From contig JADJTL010000002.1 of assembly GCA_016711215.1 (NCBI GenBank), positions 496,001-560,000 of the forward strand: DNA of 64,000 bases, read 5' to 3'. A model generated the notes under the pieces. That model worked only from the letters and a program-made list of their open reading frames with translations, did no database searches and was not told the DNA's origin. Shown piece after piece: positions 60,812 to 64,000 of the stretch. The position numbers and the translations under genes were made by a program. Every line of letters starts with the position of its first letter. Positions within the stretch are counted from its first letter, which is position 1. Source of the DNA: Pseudomonadota bacterium. Its GTDB lineage: Bacteria > Myxococcota_A > Polyangia > GCA-2747355.

Positions 60812-63352
60812 ATGCCTTGCCCCACGGTGGTCGATCGGCTACCATCCTCGGCGATGTCGGAAGGCCCGCGCAACCAGGGTAGTCGCAGCGATCGTCTCAT
60901 TAGCCGTCCCGAGGATGGTCCCGACGACCTGTCGGCCGACGAGGACGGTGCCTGGACCGAGGGTGAGACAGACCCCACGCGCCTCAGTCCGGAGGCCGCG
61001 GCGGCGCCACCCGAGGTCTTGGGACACCAAGATACGGTGCGGCGTCCCCTCGGCCAGACCTTTCGTCCTGAGCCGCGCTTCCCCGACGAGGAAGCCGAGA
61101 GTCGGCTCGACTCGCACGATAAGACCCTCGCTCAGCCGCTGCTCCTCGAGGGAACGCCGGAGCCGCTCGCCCTCGCCCCGGAGGCGGAGGCCGGCGCTAG
61201 CGGGGTCGACCCCTTTGCGCGCACCCCCATGTTCGGCCTCCGCGCTCCGCGGTGGGAGCCGACAGACAATCGCACGGCGCCGAACGTGGCCGAGCTCGGC
61301 TCGACGCCCGCGCTCCCCTTGGACGAGCTGGCCGGCACGGGGGAACACGCCCCGCGCGATGCGCAGGGGACAGCCCCGGAGCTCGAGCCAGGGGGCACCG
61401 AGGCGCTGGAGAGCGAGCCGACGCGGATCGACCTCAGCGGCCGGTCGCGGGGAGCGGCCGAGCCGTCCGAGGCCGAGCCGCGCCTGGTCGTCGTGGGTGG
61501 CAACGATCGCGGGCAGACCTTCCCCGTCGCCATCGGCGAGCTGACCATCGGCCGTGGCTTGGATAACGGGTTGGTGTTGGCGGATATCGCGGTCTCGCGC
61601 CACCACACCGTGATCCATCGCAACGCCAGCGGCTGCATGGTCCGCGATCTGGGCAGCGGAAACGGGACGCTGCTCAACGGCCAGCGGGTAACCGAAGCAT
61701 GGCTGCAGGACGGCGACCAGATCGAGATGGGCACGACGCAGCTCCGCTTCGAGCACGTGCCGCAGGGCATGCATCACGAGGCCACGGCCTCGCTGAGTTC
61801 CGATCAGCTGCAGCCATCGGTGTCCACGGCGACGCCCGCGCGGAGGCCGCTGGCGGTGCCCGCGCCAATGCCCGCACCAATGCCCGCGCCAATGCCCGCG
61901 CCAATGCCCGCGCCAATGCCCGGACCCGCGCCGCGCGCCCTCGCGGAGCGCCCGCGCGCCGTCGCGCCCCAGCTCGCCCCGGTCCTCACCGTCGCTGAGT
62001 CCGTCGACAGCTTGCTCGCGGATGCCGTCGGTACGCCGGTGCTCGAGACGGCCGCCGTCAGGCCGCCGCCTCCTCGGCCCCGCAGCAAACCGGCCCGGCG
62101 CGAGGGCCCGCGGCGCCTGCTGCTGATCGGCGGCGGCACCGTGCTGCTGCTGCTCGGGTTGATGCTCCTACTCAAGCTCGTGCTGCTGCCGCGCGCGCCA
62201 AGCGAGGCCGAGCGTCGTGCCGCCGCGAGCGCCAAGGCGACCCGCCACTTCGACGAGGCGCGGCGACTCTTCAAGGCCCGGCGCTGGGAAGAGGCGCGCC
62301 AGCAGTATTACGAGGTCGTGACGCTGGCGCCGGGCTTCGACGAGGCGCGACGTTATGCCCGTCAGGCCACCGCCGAGATCGCCGCCCGCGCGGCCTTGCA
62401 GCAGGCGAAGGATGCGCTGATCGCCGGCCACTACGCCGTGGCGCGCGGAGCGCTCGCCCGCATCCCGGCCACGTCCGCCTATTTCTCCGACCTCGATCCG
62501 CTCAAGCGGCGGATCGACAACGAGGAGGTCGAGAAGCTGGAGCGCTCGGCGCGGGAGAAGCTCGCCGGCGCAGACTACGACGGCGCGCTGCAGCAGGTGC
62601 GCGAGGCCCGGCGCATTCAGCCGACGGTGGCCAGGCTTGGCCTGCTGCAGACCGAGATCGAAGAGGCGCGGCCAGCCTCGCCCGCACCAGCGCGGCGCGC
62701 ACGCCGCAGGGGCCCGTCGGCCCAGGACCCGGCCGCGACCACGCGCGCCGCGGAGCGCGATCCGCGCCTCAAGGCCGCGTTGGCGCGCTACCGCGCCCGT
62801 GATTGGAGCGGCGCCTATGCGCTGCTCGACCAGCAGGCCCGTGCGCTCGACGGCGCTCGGGCGCGGGCCGTGCGTGAAATCGCCGGCACCGTGCGTGGTG
62901 TGGGCCAGGCGCTGGAGCAGGCGCAGCGCGTCCAGCTGCAGGACGGCGCCGCCGCGCTGAAGCAGTATCAGGCCGCCCTGAAGCTCGATCAGCGAATGCG
63001 TCCGCCGGTCCACCAGGAGATGATCCGCGAGCTGATTCATCGGCTCGCGCGCATGCAGGCCAGCGCGGCGCTGAGCGCTCAGCGCTACAATGTGGCCTAC
63101 GCGGCGGTGGTGACGGCCCAGCGCTTCGGACCACTCGATGCGTCGCTGAAACGGGTGCTCGAGCGCCTGGAGGTCGAGGCGATGACGCTCTTCGACCAGG
63201 GCTACACGCTGCGCGAGAGCGATCCAGGGCGCGCTCGGGCGATCTGGCAGCGCGTGATGCAGATGGTGCCGCCGGGCAGCCGCGCCTACCAGAAGGCCTA
63301 CACCTGGCTCAACAGCTCAGCGCCGCGCTATTCCGACGAGGACGAGGACTGA
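60812..63352 (+). CDS. FHA-TPR-type membrane protein
   Basis: 846 residues from the ATG at 60812; an ATG at 60854 is an alternative. The N-terminal ~220 residues are acidic, disordered and Pro/Glu-rich. The FHA domain (about 220-305) shows LVVVGGNDRGQTFPV, IGRGLDNGLVLADIAVSRHHTVIH and LGSGNGTLLNGQRV. A linker with PAPM repeats (12-bp units, 61859-61918) and Ala/Pro runs leads to a membrane helix (about 431-452), then a C-terminal helical region (about 465-846) with TPR-like pairs (ARRLFKARRWEEARQQYYEVVTLAPGF; ALKQYQAALKLD). The 3' end overlaps the convergent response regulator gene. A partner for kinase signalling is plausible but unproven. Confidence 0.83.
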   Translation: MPCPTVVDRLPSSAMSEGPRNQGSRSDRLISRPEDGPDDLSADEDGAWTEGETDPTRLSPEAAAAPPEVLGHQDTVRRPLGQTFRPEPRFPDEEAESRLDSHDKTLAQPLLLEGTPEPLALAPEAEAGASGVDPFARTPMFGLRAPRWEPTDNRTAPNVAELGSTPALPLDELAGTGEHAPRDAQGTAPELEPGGTEALESEPTRIDLSGRSRGAAEPSEAEPRLVVVGGNDRGQTFPVAIGELTIGRGLDNGLVLADIAVSRHHTVIHRNASGCMVRDLGSGNGTLLNGQRVTEAWLQDGDQIEMGTTQLRFEHVPQGMHHEATASLSSDQLQPSVSTATPARRPLAVPAPMPAPMPAPMPAPMPAPMPGPAPRALAERPRAVAPQLAPVLTVAESVDSLLADAVGTPVLETAAVRPPPPRPRSKPARREGPRRLLLIGGGTVLLLLGLMLLLKLVLLPRAPSEAERRAAASAKATRHFDEARRLFKARRWEEARQQYYEVVTLAPGFDEARRYARQATAEIAARAALQQAKDALIAGHYAVARGALARIPATSAYFSDLDPLKRRIDNEEVEKLERSAREKLAGADYDGALQQVREARRIQPTVARLGLLQTEIEEARPASPAPARRARRRGPSAQDPAATTRAAERDPRLKAALARYRARDWSGAYALLDQQARALDGARARAVREIAGTVRGVGQALEQAQRVQLQDGAAALKQYQAALKLDQRMRPPVHQEMIRELIHRLARMQASAALSAQRYNVAYAAVVTAQRFGPLDASLKRVLERLEVEAMTLFDQGYTLRESDPGRARAIWQRVMQMVPPGSRAYQKAYTWLNSSAPRYSDEDED
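61859..61918. repeat. 12-bp in-frame repeat, five copies, encoding PAPM
   Basis: Five copies of a 12-bp unit (cccgcgccaatg and one variant, cccgcaccaatg) in the FHA-TPR gene; the unit is a multiple of three, so it varies in frame. Confidence 0.85.
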
Positions 63353-63753
63353 GCGTCGCAAGCCGCCTTGCGGCCCGCGAGCACCTCGCGCACCCGGAGC
63401 TCGAGCGCCTCCAGCGTGAAGGGCTTGTCGAGATAGGCATCGGCGCCATAGAGCGGCGAGGTCAGGGCGTTGATCCCCTGACCGATCCCCGTCAGCATCA
63501 GCACGCCGACCCCCGCGAGCGCCTCGTCGCGGCGCAGGTCGCGCGCGACCTCCCAGCCGCTCTTGCCGGGCATCATCACGTCGAGCACCACGAGCTGCGG
63601 GCGGTGCTCGTCGATCAGCGCCAGCGCCTGGTCGCCGTCGCTGGCCTCGATCGTGCGGTAGCCAGCCTTCTGCAGGCTGGTGCGCACGATGCCGCGGGTT
63701 TCGCCGTCGTCGTCGGCGATCAGGATCAACGGTGCTGCGGTGGTGTCGCTCAT
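63328..63753 (-). CDS. single-domain response regulator
   Basis: 141 residues from the ATG at 63753, preceded by GAAGG; the frame is open upstream to 63894 but that part is Ser/Arg-rich and unlike the family. A CheY-like receiver: ILIADDDGETRGIVRTSL with the acidic pocket, DVMMPGKSG with the phosphoacceptor Asp, GVLMLTG (Thr switch) and the Lys in YLDKPF. No output domain is present; the last ~15 residues are Ser/Asp/Gln. It would relay a two-component signal. It converges with, and overlaps by 25 bp, the FHA-TPR gene. Confidence 0.93.
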   Translation of the reverse strand: MSDTTAAPLILIADDDGETRGIVRTSLQKAGYRTIEASDGDQALALIDEHRPQLVVLDVMMPGKSGWEVARDLRRDEALAGVGVLMLTGIGQGINALTSPLYGADAYLDKPFTLEALELRVREVLAGRKAACDAQSSSSSE

Positions 63754-63883
63754 GGGGACCTTCGGCGGCGAGCGCGATCTTCGACGGAGCAGGCGCCAAA
63801 GGTCAAGCTGGCTGGCGCGGGTCGCGCTGCCGCAGCGCCGCAAGCAGGCCCTCGCCCTCGAGGCAGCGCCAAGGGACCGTGCG

Positions 63884-64000
63884 CTAGAACCCAAGGTCCA
63901 TCTGCGCCCAGCGTAGATACTCGCGTTGCGCCGAGCGCTGCAGGCGCGTCAGGACACGCAGGCGCTTCTCGTAGGCGCGGTGCAAGGGTGGCACCTCGAC
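63884..64000 (-). CDS. 3' end of a minus-strand gene, cut by the window
   Basis: The last 38 codons of a reading frame entering from the right edge, with a stop at 63884-63886 on the minus strand. The peptide VEVPPLHRAYEKRLRVLTRL ... EYLRWAQMDLGF is charged and helical. It lies 130 bp upstream of the response regulator. Real coding is likely from the composition, but the family cannot be named. Confidence 0.45.
   Translation of the reverse strand, partial: VEVPPLHRAYEKRLRVLTRLQRSAQREYLRWAQMDLGF

Noticed and set aside
1..64000. tRNA, rRNA or riboswitch genes
   Set aside because: I looked through the longer gaps for cloverleaf-like and conserved riboswitch cores and saw none; a covariance-model search would be decisive.

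Overview
The window is G+C-rich chromosomal DNA from a diderm (Gram-negative) bacterium, and the gene content looks myxobacterial (Myxococcota / deltaproteobacterial). Evidence for this is the outer-membrane and envelope genes (TonB-type receptor, TolC-type channel), several secreted lipoproteins with Asp/Ala/Gly-rich linkers after the lipobox, a CHAT-domain protein, FHA-TPR proteins, a DUF1554-type lipoprotein and a lysine-repeat histone-like protein. The taxonomic placement is inference; no rRNA or other marker was compared.

The core of the window is the replication-origin neighbourhood. On the minus strand run dnaA, dnaN, recF and gyrB (18305 down to 11258). Diverging on the plus strand run rpmH, rnpA, yidD, yidC, jag/khpB and mnmE (18985 to 24201). 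The dnaA-rpmH gap (18.3-19.0 kb) and the dnaA-dnaN gap (16.4-16.9 kb) both carry DnaA-box-like 9-mers and are the candidate oriC segments. A perfect ParB-binding parS palindrome lies at 27987-28010, about 9-11 kb from them. mnmE appears frameshifted near 23757-23761.

Left of the origin are a CHAT/TPR protein (cut by the window edge), a PfkB sugar kinase, uvrB, a DUF72 protein, a small membrane protein, and a lysine-repeat H1-like protein facing pepA across a very A+T-rich island (9186-9586) that also holds DnaA-box-like sites. Right of mnmE is a minus-strand biotin operon (bioF-bioA-bioD, no bioB here), parS, a fatty-acid desaturase, and a MacA/MacB/TolC-like efflux operon (29254-33924).

From 34 to 43 kb lie an unrecognised secreted protein, a geranylgeranyl-reductase-family flavoprotein, a Cys-rich lipoprotein, pdxA, a squalene/phytoene synthase, ispH and a TonB-dependent receptor. 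The isoprenoid genes (reductase, synthase, ispH) form a loose group. From 43.5 to 54 kb is an accessory stretch: a large surface lipoprotein with a G10 tract, an unrecognised three-gene operon with Cys clusters (46241-49092), a DUF1554-type lipoprotein, a secreted protein of unknown function, a purple-acid-phosphatase-like phosphoesterase and a small Cys-rich lipoprotein.

The right end holds short-form serA and serC (serine biosynthesis), a partial Tad/Flp pilus locus (cpaB, tadB, tadC without the usual cpaC/tadZ/tadA), two FHA-domain membrane proteins, a single-domain response regulator and the 3' end of a further minus-strand gene. Two structural themes recur. Short tandem repeats of 9-15 bp sit at gene ends and between genes. 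Several genes have a TATAAT-like hexamer only 6-9 nt before the start codon, suggesting leaderless transcripts.
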